Source: Gigantopelta aegis
Lineage: Eukaryota > Mollusca > Gastropoda > Neomphalida > Peltospiridae
DNA: 64,000 bases
Assembly: GCF_016097555.1 (NCBI RefSeq)
Contig: NC_054702.1
Location: forward strand, 86,014,610-86,078,609
Direction: 5' to 3'
Part shown: positions 10,804 through 22,500 of the stretch, piece after piece
How the letters are laid out: every line of letters starts with the position of its first letter
Numbering within the stretch: the stretch's first letter is position 1
The notes under the pieces: generated by a model
The model's input: the letters and a program-made list of their open reading frames with translations, nothing else
What the model was told of the DNA's origin: nothing
Databases searched by the model: none
Position numbers and translations under genes: made by a program

Positions 10804-11195
10804 GGGACGGGAACTAGCTCAGTCGTGGAGCATTCGCCCGAGTTGCTTCGGTCGAATGACCCCTCTGTGGACCCATTCTCTATTTTCCCCAGTCCCAACC
10901 AGTCCCCCACGACTGGTATATCAAAGGCCATGGTATGCGCTGTTCTGTCTGTGGGAAAGTGCCTATAAAATACCCCTTCAAGTAGCCCGTGAGTCCTTTA
11001 GCCCTCCCCTGTTTATATGTTGTCGACATATAAACAGGGAAGGGCTACAGAACACACAAGCTACCCTTCAAGATGCTAATGGAAAACTGTAGCGGGTTTC
11101 CTCTGAAGACAACGTGTTACAGTTACAAATGTTAGACAGATCTCCATTAGCAGATAAATAACATGTTTTAGTGGTGTCGTTAAACAAAATAAATA
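10804..11195 (+). repeat. tRNA-headed SINE, type-2 tail, split by an 81-bp palindrome
   Basis: The head GGGAACTAGCTCAGTCGTGG has a box-A-like TAGCTCAGTCG, and GGTCGAATGACCC resembles box B. The core CCACGACTGGTATATCAAAGG and TCTGTCTGTGGGAAAGTGCC follows, and the tail ends TGGTGTCGTTAAACAAAATAAA. It carries a palindromic insertion at 10983-11063. Confidence 0.8.
10983..11063. mobile_element. 81-bp full-length palindromic mini-element
   Basis: Nearly the whole insert folds on itself. The inner arms (10999-11020 and 11026-11047) match at 21 of 22 positions around a 5-nt loop (TGTCG), and the outer arms begin TAGC and end GCTA with further pairing. It is flanked by 9-bp direct copies of CCCTTCAAG (10974-10982 and 11064-11072). 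A 9-bp duplication is typical of Mutator-like transposases. It sits inside a SINE. Confidence 0.65.
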
Positions 11196-11350
11196 TTTTT
11201 GTATACTAAAAGTTCAGACGTGTCCGCTCCTTGTGATTACAGATATCAGTCCGAATCATTGTCACGAGAAAAAATCTAATGGATCATCTATGTAGTTGAT
11301 ATTGAGAAAATACATGAGATTGTACCTTTTAATAGCCATAACATTAATTA

Positions 11351-12406
11351 TAGTGCATTCTTCAGTTTGTAAATTTTACGGGATGGATAGTAACTAAAAA
11401 AGTAGTGTCGGAAATAGAATATAAATGATTTTCGTCAATTATTTCTTTCATATTAAACTGACACGTAAATATTTTGCAAATACCTATTTAATGATACTCT
11501 ACCTACTTTAGCATTTACTTGTTTTGGCTCTCATTGATGTACAAGGTGGTGTTTACTCTTGAAATTAAAATAAAGATGTCGGTAAACAGGAGATTTGTGA
11601 CCTTTATTGGAACAGACTATAACACATTTTTATGATATGTGTCAATTTCATTTACCCTTAAACAACCTTTTAATTTAAAACTGCAAGTTAACTGAGTATT
11701 TTGCATTGCAGCATAAATCATTAATTATGCCCAACATATTTAGTGAATATAAATTCAATATAAGTACATTAGAAATTTACACAATCTTGCAACCACGTAA
11801 AGGTGCTATATCATAGTTCTATGTGAGCATCTGTTTGTGATAAAGATTCTCCAATAAAAATGTATTTTCTACTAGTATATAAAAATTATTTCCTATAATC
11901 ATTTAAGGGCATATAGTTAAAGGTGTAGTTTTTAAATGTTAAAGCAAAATTTAATAAAAACATGATTTTATTATGCAATTGAGATAGCACCTTTAATACC
12001 GGTATAAGAGATCACAAACTCAGAATGGTTTTTGACAGTTTTGCTCAAAAGTTACTTATAAATGTCTACAAATATTTTGTTTTGGAGAGGAATAGTGGTA
12101 AACTGTCATCAGAAACAGTCCCTCACATATTGTAACAGCAATGAAATTGACACGTTGACCAACATTTGTTATATAGTCTGTTCCAATAAAGTGCACAAAT
12201 CACCTGTTTACTGACATTTCTTTTAATTTCAAGAGTAAACACCACCTTATAAATCAATGAGAGCCTAAACAAGTAAATGTTAAATTAGGTAGACTATCAT
12301 TAAATAGATATTTACATAATATTTACTTGTCTGTTTAATATGTAAGAAATAATCGACGAAAATCATTTTTATTCTATTTCCGACAGTACTATAACTCACT
12401 GCACTA
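11351..12406. mobile_element. Long-inverted-repeat (foldback/MITE) element, about 1.05 kb
   Basis: About 260 bp at the left (roughly 11400-11655) recurs reverse-complemented at the right (roughly 12130-12390). Shared blocks include GTGTTTACTCTTGAAATTAA, TTTATTGGAACAGACTATA and GTCGGAAATAGAAT. The outer ends are TAGTGCA and TGCACTA. The middle (11.66-12.13 kb) has no ORF. Transposase class and target duplication are not evident. Confidence 0.7.
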
Positions 12407-12529
12407 GTCTAAAATGAAATGGGTCGTAGGATCGACTTCCAGTGATATGAAATGCTTTGTATTCTAAAAAGATAAATCTTCCGAAACTTGTCTATATTTT
12501 GTCATATTGTGCATATTTTGTCTAATTGT

Positions 12530-12795
12530 TTGAGGTGCTTGCATGGGTCATAGGATCGAATCCCTTCTGTGGACCCATTGATTTCCCCCCCATTATGTAC
12601 AACCAGAGCCCCACGATTGGTATGTAAAAGATCGAGGTTCTGTCTCTGTGGGAAGAGCATATATAAAGGAAAGTAGCGGGTTTCCTCTGAAAATTAGGAA
12701 CCAATATTATTAAATGTTTGACATTTAACAGCAGATGGTTAATTGATCAAGGTGTTCTAGTGGTGATGTTCATCATAATGAATTTTAACTTTTAT
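12530..12795 (+). repeat. SINE, type-2 tail, plus strand
   Basis: It contains GGATCGAATCCCTTCTGTGG (box-B-like), the CCCCACGATTGGTATGTAAAAG core, TAGCGGGTTTCCTCTGA, and a decayed ATGTTTGACATTTAACAGC tail. Confidence 0.65.
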
Positions 12796-13029
12796 TAATG
12801 CAATAAATGACCCTTAAAATTTGTGAATGGGCGCTTACACAAGTCATACCACAGTCAGATTGGGTCCATGATGATAAAACATTTGTCAATTATAGAACAA
12901 AAATAATTGATGCTATAAAGGATGGGGGAGGTGGGGGGGGGGGGGGCAATGGCACTGTTCTAATGACATGGTATAGGCCTAGTCCGCTTGCGGAAAAGGG
13001 GAACCGATGAATTGGCATATTATATAATG

Positions 13030-13273
13030 CTAAAACTCATATAAAAACATGTTATTAACTTTAAACCCATACCAATTCTCATAACATTAAAAAAAAAAAC
13101 CCCAAAACCCCCCATTTATAGAAATAAAAATGTTTCTTTACAAATTATCATCAAATTGTATAGATTAAAGATCACCATGGCTGTCATTTGCCTTCATCCC
13201 TGTATCCGACGCCATATAACCTTAAATAAAAATGTGTTGAGTGCGTCGTTAAATAAAAAAAAAAAATCTTTCT
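13030..13273 (+). repeat. Half copy of a palindromic element plus an inserted SINE tail
   Basis: 13030-13192 resembles one arm of the element at 36130-36520 (AATGTTTCTTTACAAATTA, CATCAAATTGTATAGATTAAA). A 67-bp SINE 3' fragment (13207-13273, CGACGCCATATAACC through TTAAATAAA and poly-A) is bracketed by 14-bp direct repeats TTCATCCCTGTATC (13193-13206 and 13274-13287), a clean retroposition signature. Confidence 0.7.
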
Positions 13274-13399
13274 TTCATCCCTGTATCAAATAGAAGATTT
13301 AACCTACGAAATTTATTTGTTATAGAGTTAGCCTACATCAATTTATTGGTTCTCTTTTGACGCAAACGGACTTGTGGTTATAAACGTTTTCTCTGTTAT

Positions 13400-13554
13400 A
13401 TCTGTGTAATGAGACCTCAAATATGACAGTACTCAGAAAAATCCGGACATTGGCGTAATCAGCCGAGGTGTTCCGAATGCCAAACAGTACTTTAAAGTTT
13501 GGTCACTTGGCGCAGAATGTGAACTTTGAAATTGTAAAAACATTTTAACATTCA
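13400..13554 (+). promoter_or_regulatory. Probable XRCC3 promoter and 5'UTR
   Basis: This is sequence immediately upstream of the XRCC3 ATG. It contains CTTGGCGCAG (about 13506), an E2F-like core often seen near replication and repair genes. There is no TATA box at a convincing distance. The assignment rests on position and this single motif. Confidence 0.3.
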
Positions 13555-16500
13555 ATGTCAATCGAACAATTAGATATACATCCAAGAATTCTGAAAGCTC
13601 TTAGAAAAGGTTTGTTTTGTAGTACGTATTGCACTATTAAAAAAGATTGACTTGTTAAAATTTCATCATGACACCTTTCTAACAATTAAACATTTAAAGT
13701 TGCAATCTCGATTCAAGTATAGCATGAGCCTAGATTTTATAATTTAATCATTTAGATGGAGAAGTTAGATTGCAACTTTAAGTGATTTCTTAAATAGAGT
13801 TACAGTTGCCTTTAGATCAAGTATGCAATATGATCAGTCCTGTAGCCAAATAGGCCTAAAGTCAACAACTACAATAAATTACTCTCCTACCTTTAATTAC
13901 AGTTAGACTTCCCCCAAATTTTGTCTAGACACAAATTGTGAAAAACACCCATAACAGTTACATAGACTCTACATTCAAGACTGTGATGATGACACCGATA
14001 TAGACTTCGCTGAGATTGCATAGGGTAAAATACATGCAGATGTCTACCGTCTACCATTTTGCTTGTTTATGGAATATTCTTCAAGAGGGGTGGGTCGATA
14101 TGACGTAATCTAACAACATCATGACATGGGCTGAGGTTGATACACTCATTATGATGTCAGATTAATTATGTCGCATATTTAGGAGGCAATCTATTCAAAT
14201 GTTGCTCTCCTAAAACTTTCTAGACAAGTATGGAGAGGAGTGCAAGTGATCATTCACCTTTCCAGGCAAAGACTGATGACCTCCACCCCTACCCCCACCC
14301 CCATCAGGATGTGCCTGACACCCAGTAGAAAATATACTCAAAAGAGAAACGCATAGGAGAAATAGTCATTGAATTATCTCTTTAATATAAAGTGGCATAA
14401 TTTTGTTATTTATGATCGTATCACAGTAAAATTTGTCATGAGTATGTGACAATGTTCTTGCTTTGGACTCACGGCAGTGGAGGCGTTTTCATCACCAAAC
14501 AGCGTCGCACGAGGGCGCTGAAATCAGTACCTTGTGTGGCCAGCAGCAGCAGTAATCACTGTGCGACATCTCTTTGGCATAGACTGAATAAGTCTCTGAA
14601 TCCGGGCACGTGGAATCCTAGCCCATTTTTCCTGCAGTGCATGTGACAGTTGCGGAAGTGTCTGAGGCTCCGGGTCACGCTGGCATACACGTCTGTCCAG
14701 TTCGTCCCATAGATGTTCAATGGGGTTGAGATCTGGTGATCTTGATGGCCATGGCAGCACATTAATGTTCTCATTCTGTAGGAAATCCATTGTTACACGT
14801 GCCGTACGTGGCCTGGCATTGTCCTGCTGAAAGAGCTCTCTGTTGATCCAAAATGGGAAGCATGTGACGGCGAAGAATTTCATCCCGGTAGTATACAGCT
14901 GTCAGGTTGCCTTGTACGAACACAAGTTCACTTCTGCCAGTGTATGAGATGGCTCCCCACATCATGACACTCCCTCCACCGAATCTGTCAACTTGGGTGA
15001 CGCAGTACAGGGCACAATATTTCACGCCAACCGCCGTTCTGTTCGCGTGTCGGTTACGCAAAATTAAATTCACGCGAACCGCAAATCGGTTATGTCGTGA
15101 CCTATAGACTTTCAGAAATTAAAAATGGCAAACTTTACGATTACAAGAAGTTTTATTCACGCAGACTTACTACTAGTATTCCAATAGACCGAATAGTATT
15201 CCAATAAATGTTTTAGACTGATTTTTAGATACTAAATGCGCAGTTGTAACTTGCGACCAGTCTAAACTAAAATGCTCAGTATAGAGTTGAGCCAAACGTT
15301 TTAAAGAAATGTGCACATACCGCTGGGGATGGCTAAATTATCAACTGCTATTTTATCTCTAAAGGAATATATAGAGAAATACTATTGGATTTCCAATAAT
15401 TTTACAAATGTTAAAAACGGTTTTAATGTAAACAGGAATCCAAAAGTGTCACAGAAGTTGAAAAATACTAACATCACATAATGGGCTTTAAAAAACAAAC
15501 ATTTGGGACGTCACTGTAGTATAGAGAACGTGAAAGTAGCAAGGTCACAGCAAAACGAAACAAAGAATCTGGAAGTGTTCACAGGAACTGGACAGTTGTT
15601 TTGGGTTGTTTTTTATATATTTTTTATTTGCTGTATACCAAATGTTACATATTATCTGTGCCAAATGAGTCTTTATTTTTATTTTTTATTATTTTTTATT
15701 ATTAGTTTTGTGAGTCTTGCGAGTTATTCCTCCAAATGTATCTAATGGGGCTGATATTTAGTCCTTTTACAATATTGTTAACTTTAGCAAACATTAAAGA
15801 AACTGATTTATAAAGCGTTTTCTTTTGTATTTAGTTTTAACTTCATGTTTGAGGTAAAAATTATGTATTTAAAATATAATTCCAATGTAACTTTTAGGGA
15901 ACCGATCAGGTAACCAATGGGTTACCCAGATATAATTCACGTAACCGAACATTTGGTTACCTAGGTACAAACCACGTGAACCGACTTTCGGTTACCTCAG
16001 ATTTCGAAATATTGTCCCCTGCAGTAGAAGGAAATGTGACTCGTCACTGAACCATACTCGCCGCCAGTTTCCCAAGTTCCACCCCTGTACATTCGTGCAC
16101 CAGCGAACACGTAAATGTCGATGTTGATGTCGCCGGACGGGGCCAACATATGTCTCCTAGCCCGTAAACCAGCTTCTCGAAGTCGGTTCCGAATGGTTTG
16201 TGCAGACACCCTTCTCAAACCAGGTATGCATCCAGCAGTGTTCGTTGCTGTGGCAGTTCGGGGACGCAAGTGCAGAACCCGGATGTAGCGATCTTGTGCT
16301 GCAATTGTTATGCGAGGTCTTCCACTTCTGGGCCGGTCTTCAACTGATTGAAACTGTTGGTACCTGTCCCAGAGACGTGAAATGGTGCTCTGATGGACGT
16401 TAATGTGGCGTGCAACTGCTGACTGCGATTCACCTAACTGGAGGCGGCCTATTGCAATCAGACCTGTCAACCTTTAGTCAAGAGAAAGCAGGAGGTGTGT

Positions 16501-19500
16501 GTTGAAAAAGCAGGAGATTTTTTAAATTCACAAAATTTAACCCAAAATTGCAAGATTTAAAAAAAACATTATTACAATAAGTTATATGAATACTTTATAA
16601 TGTCATATATACTTCTTAACCTTAGATCTTGGCATTAAAAAATAAAAAAAATAAAAATAAAAATAAAAAAGCTATTTATCATTTGTGGTTATTATAAGTA
16701 TTTAATACATATTTAAAAAAAAAAAATGTTTTACATTTACGGTATTACACTTACAGCCTACAGGTTGCGTTACATTATCATTTGTGGTTCGTGTACCTAA
16801 GTACCAAAGACAAATTTATATAAATCTTATAAATTAATATTCCGATGTTTTTTACTATAATGAGGAACGGTGGCGTGGTACTTATTTAAAATCATTATAA
16901 TGATGCAATAAACATTGTATTTTCATTAATCATAAGTAAAACCTCATTACGGACATCGTGTGAAATATACCGGAATTATACCCATTTCCGTGAGTAATTT
17001 TATGTCAATGTCAAACACAACATTTTTTAATTGTACAAAAATAATTTCTTGAAGTGTACCCTTATAACCAACATTTTACTGCACAAACTTACAAAATTAA
17101 CTGACACAAGTATGTTTATACAGCTAATTGGTCTTTTCGTTGTCTTGCTGTGACGTGATTTTAACATGCATCGTGTGTATCGCTGTCAACTCGGAGTCTG
17201 GCAGTTCAGATTCGTCATAGACTATGACTATGACATAGTTGCATTATGTAATCCAGTGGGAAGACATTTTACAATTCAGAGGTGTTATTAGAACTAAATT
17301 GGATAGTTTTTTTATATATATGGCAACACTGAATGTCAATACACAGCCTGTTGAATTAGCGGCAACATGCTTCGTAGCCATTACGATGACAACAAACATT
17401 ATAATAGCACGTCATTTTATAAACTCCATGTGCTTTTTTAACAATATAAATAGGTTATCCCACAATTCTCACTTCAGCAAAGGTTAAACCGTCGGGACAA
17501 TTCGGCCTGTTACATTCTCAGAAGCCAAAAGTAGTCGACATTTTCCGAATGAGAAAAAAAGGCAGAGTTACTTCCCTTCCGTTATTTTGACAAAAGAGGA
17601 TCGATTTTTTTTTATGCTTACAAAAATGTCATTTAACAGAAGAAACTGTCTCCCGCACAGGTGAAAGGAGATTTGATCAAATACCGGGAGACTCACGCGG
17701 AATCCGGAAGGGTTGACAGGTCTGATTGCAATGTTTCGATTCGGCAGGCTTGGTCTTGGCATCTTGTAACTCGTCTACGTTGAAATGGAAATGAGACATC
17801 ATTGCGAGCATTGCAGCTTTAAATACCCATCATTACCCCAATCGTTTCCCCCCGAGTATCAAGTGCATTTGCCAAAATCTTACCATTTCATGCCGATTTC
17901 CTGCAAATGTTGCACAACGTTCCAGGGTGCATTTGGGCATGCTGTCCCATTCCAGGAACATTAACAAACATGGTCATTCAGCAACATTGTACAAAAAAAC
18001 TATAAATAATATGTTGTAAAATTAAACACTTTTCTTCTTTCCCTATCACCTATGCATTTCTTTTTTTGACAAAGTATATCTATAGACAAGATTAGCTGTA
18101 ATTAATCATACATTTCTTGATGGTGCAGTGTTTAACAGGTGCATTTTGGTAATTTTTGTAGAATCTGACACACCAATATCTCTTGTGTGTGTAGACCTAC
18201 ATACAAATTCACCCAATAGCCAATATCTCTTTCATCTTGAGATGTTGTTAAACCATTCATTCATTCAATCATTCATTCATTTATTCATTTATTCATTCAT
18301 ACAAATTCATTATTTAATATACCAAATCAATTGTTTCTTTCACTTTTCAGTTTTGTGACCTTGACCCTCAGTACATGTATTACGTAAATATTCATGACAT
18401 TGCTGCTTTAATACGGTATACATGTATAATCAAATTTGCTATAGAAAACACCTATCAGTTAAACGTAATTCACATATATATCCAGCACATAAATGCATTT
18501 ATTTTAACTTACCTCTGTAAAGGTTACCTTCACAAACAGGTAACATTTAGTAGAGTGGCTATGGAGATGAGGGTCTAAGTATGATGGTCTTCTTTCAGTT
18601 CATCTTGTAAAGTTTGAGAAAATACTAAGTCTCTCGTCGCCTGATGTTGCCCGGAGTACCGGCCTCTCTACCGGGGATGTGCAAGTCTTACAGGAGGCTG
18701 TGGCAGAGGCCATTCCTAAACCACCTGTCATTACTGGTTGGTAGTAAGACATTTTAAAAACAACTTGAATACTTGAAAAATAGCTTATTAGTCCCCTACC
18801 AGTCCATCTCCATCCGTCTGTCCCATATATAGTTTTCGGGATATTTTGTTTTTCAGAATGCCATGAGATATTTAGCAGAAATTTTGTGTGTAACTTTATC
18901 ATGTACTGTTACAGATCAAGTTTGACTTTAATGGCCATTTACCAATTTTTCACAGACATTTGAACATTTGTTTTCCAGACTTGTTTTGCAATGCCTGAAG
19001 ATATAAAGATTTAATTTTGTATATAACTTTATCATGTATTATTGCAGATCAAGTTTTACTTTCATGGCAATTTACTGATTTTTCACAGAGTTATGGCCCT
19101 TGAATATAGGAGATAGGAAAAATGATTGGGCCCGGTAGGGGACATGTATTGCTTTAACAGTACTCTCAGAATGCTTGTTTATAGAAAGTTATCAGATAAT
19201 GATTACAAAAGAACAAAAGTACAAATTGTTGCTGAAAATAATTACCAGTAATCAAATTTAATATCCTAAAACTATAAATTTTGTCTGAATTCATATTGTA
19301 AAGCTCTAACTTTATAGAATTATTCCCAATGGTAGAATTTGAACTTGAATAGCAGAGATTAGAATCTAATTTCTAGCATTAAAAATTGTATTCTAAACTA
19401 GTCTGTTTTATTATCGTGTCAGTCTTAACAAAATTAGAGTAAACCTATTCACCTATTTTCTCAAATCTTAATTTCTGTTTACGTTGTTTTCTTTTTTTTA

Positions 19501-22500
19501 GATTTAATCATTAATAAAAAAAAATTGATGAAAGTGAAAGTTTGTTTCAATGTTTAACGACACCATTAGAGCATATTGATTATTAATCATGAGCTGTTGG
19601 ATGTTTAAAATTTTGTGATTTTGACATATAGTCTTAGAGAGAAATCCCACTACATTTTTCCATTAGCTGCAAGAGATCATTTATATGCACCATCCCACAG
19701 ACAGGATAGCAAGAAATGGGCCACCAACAGGGATCAATCTCACACATCAAGTGAGAGCTTTATAACTTGGCTACATCCCACCCAAAATAATCTGAAATGC
19801 TTACTGACCAAGTGTAAAAAACTACTACACACAAATTTCTTTAATTTTTTATTACAATCTTTGGTTTATATTATGTAGATTCTTTAATGTTGATGCTTAA
19901 GAGAAACTTACTGTTATTCAATAAATAAATATACATGTATATATAGGCCTAATGGTACATTGACATTGCTTTTCAGCTCTGAGTATTTGGAATGGGTGCT
20001 CTGATGAGTTTAAGGTCAGAAAGCTTTCGACTGGCTGCACTGTGTTTGATAAACATCTGAGAGGTAGGTTTCTCAGATATAGATCTATATATTTCATTAG
20101 TGTGTCTTGTATGTGATTTGTAGGGCCTGTATTTCATGATGAGAAGTTAAAGTTAGAATGCCATATAAAAAATTAAAAAAAAAATGGTTAGCTATTTAGC
20201 ACTGGAAATAGACAGATACATACAGACATAAGGCAGGATTTAGAGTTCTCCATTTGTAGAGCAACCACAGGATTGATCACTCTCTATGGACTTGGATGTT
20301 TTTCCTGTCCCAAACAGTACTAGTAATTTTTTATTTTATTTAAAAAAAAATTAACAAACAAATTTCTATCTTGATAAAAACTTAATTTGCCACTGTCTCC
20401 AGTGCGTCCTGATGATTGCTGTGGTATCCTCCTGATCCCATGCACCTCTAAGGCAATAATTGCAGTGCCCCTCTGACAGTTTAATTCAAAGCCTGACTGA
20501 ATACCAAAGGTCATGTTATGTACTGTTCTGTCATAGGAAAATTGCATATAATAGATCACTCGTTGCTTTATCGAGTAGCCTGTGTAGTGGAAGCAGGTTT
20601 CCTTGTGCTCTCTTTCTCTTGACAAAGTGTCATCTATTGTATCAAAATAGCCATATATTAGGTACTAAATAGCCAGTTTTAAACGAGTAGGCAAAAAGGA
20701 ATGTTTACGTTAATGACACACTCATCACATTTTAATTCTGATTATATGGTGTTGGACATATGGTTAATGAGAGAGGAAAACTGCTACCGTAATGCAATGG
20801 CTACTCTTTCAGATTAGCAACAAGGGATCTTTTATATACAGCATCACACAGACAGTATAGTACATACCACAGCCTTTGTTACACCAGTTGTGGAGCACTG
20901 GCTGGAACATCAGTTTGCATGAAATATTGTGCCCTGCTATGCAAGTTTCAGAGAAAAAAAAAAATTCCTGATAGAAAATATGTACTGTTATTCAGGTGGC
21001 TTTATCTCGCGGGGAATCACAGAAATCTGTGGAGAGAGTGCAAGCGGTAAATCTCGAATTAAAGTTCATATAGGCCTGTTTACAGACATGGGTATGAAAT
21101 ATAGACTTTGCAAGTGAAAAAATTTGGTCTAACAATGTGTTCCCTTGAAAGTTTGAAAAAATTTATGTAACATCGCAGTTCATGAACCATAACTGTCCAC
21201 TCGAAAACACAGCTGTATGCACCAGTACACAAACAAAAGTACACAACTGTTCGCAAGTAAAATACTCCAAAAAAACGTGAAATACATTGAAATACGTGAA
21301 AACATTGAGGGCCAACGCAGTTCCAAACTTAACGCAGACGAACATTCGACTTCCCCTAAGGGACGCAACTCGCATACGTTTACCGTATATAGCCATACAG
21401 TTACACTCCCCACCAATTTAGAATAATTTTTCAAATAGTCCTAGAAGTCATAAACATTGTTCAAATCACTTATGTCCCTTTTGCCTGAAATAAAATACCT
21501 TCATAACAATAACAATCAAATGTCACTTGGTTTTAAAAACAAATAATTTTCGCACAGTTTGCACAATACGCTGTCAAAGTTCTACTTTGAAGTATCTTCA
21601 GATTCCAGGAGAAGCACTAGTTTGTGAATAGGTCGCTCGAGGTAAGTAACAGCACTCGTACGTTTTCCATCAACACCGATAGATTTGTCTCCTACAGCTA
21701 ACTTGACCGTACGCACCAGATTATCCTCATCAACATATGTCTTAGAAACGCGAGCTACTTGCCACAGATTGCGAGGCAAGTTCTCATCTTTGATCAGAAC
21801 AACATCTCCAGTCTGTAAGACTCGATGTGGATGTAACCACTTCTGACGCACTTGCAAACTTTGTAAGAATTCTCATTGCCAGCGATGCCAAAAAACATTT
21901 GCGAGATGTTGAACACGTCGCCACTGTTTACGTGAGTACATATCGGCTCTTTGGAAGTTTCCGGGAGGCGGAAGAATAACATTAGTTTTTGAAGTCAGTA
22001 AATGATTGGGAGTTAGTGGTTCCAAGGAGGTAGGGTCGTTAAGACTGTCTGTTGTTAAAGGACGGCTGTTCACTATAGCCACAGTTTCGTACAACAACGT
22101 TCGAAGTCCTTCATCATCAAGCTGACAACTAGCCTGATTCATAAGAGATGAGAGAACACTACGCACGGTACGGATTTGACGTTCCCAAGCTCCTCCCATA
22201 TGACTAGCTGAAGGAACATTCATCTTGAATGGAAAATTGTCACAATTTTCTTTCAGTAGAAAATCATTCACATGCTGATCGTCTATTTCCTGGAGTTCTC
22301 CCTGGGCACCGACAAAGTTAGTTCCTTGATCACATCGAAGTTGACGAATGGGTCCTCGAATGGCTAGGAATCGTCGCAACGCATTTATATATGAATCAGT
22401 GGAAAGAGAGTTTACAGTCTCAATGTGAATTGCGCGGCACACAAGACACGTAAACAAGGCACCATAGCGTTTAAGTAGTTTTCTACCTTCTTTGATGTAG

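Larger units (their letters stand above)
14524..17762 (-). pseudogene. Tc1-type transposase, interrupted
   Basis: Three blocks read on the minus strand. 17762-17733 gives MPRPSLPNRNIA. 16450-15997 gives IGRLQLGESQSAVARHINV, the helix-turn-helix domain (QSTISRLWDRYQ, DRPRSGRPR), and then the first catalytic Asp region in a shifted frame (RRVWFSDESHF). 15073-14524 gives VDRFGGGSVMMWGAISY, FQQDNARPRTAR (second Asp) and RSPDLNPIEHLWDELDRRV (third acidic residue). So DDE domain pieces are all present, but two insertions and at least two frame changes inactivate it. Excising the hAT element and one target copy joins RNIA to IGRL in frame, which supports the nesting. Confidence 0.8.
14335..18076 (-). 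mobile_element. Tc1/mariner-type transposon with nested insertions
   Basis: The outer inverted repeats are about 30 bp and imperfect: TACTCAAAAGAGAAACGCAT at 14335, and the right end read inward TACTTTGTCAAAAAAAGAAA. Both are flanked by TA (14333-14334 and 18077-18078). The total is 3.7 kb; removing the two internal insertions leaves about 1.5 kb, the normal Tc1 size. It lies in XRCC3 intron 1 on the opposite strand. Confidence 0.8.

Noticed and set aside
10589-11092. 167-residue plus-strand open frame
   Set aside because: It reads through a TG microsatellite and a SINE; no conserved domain.
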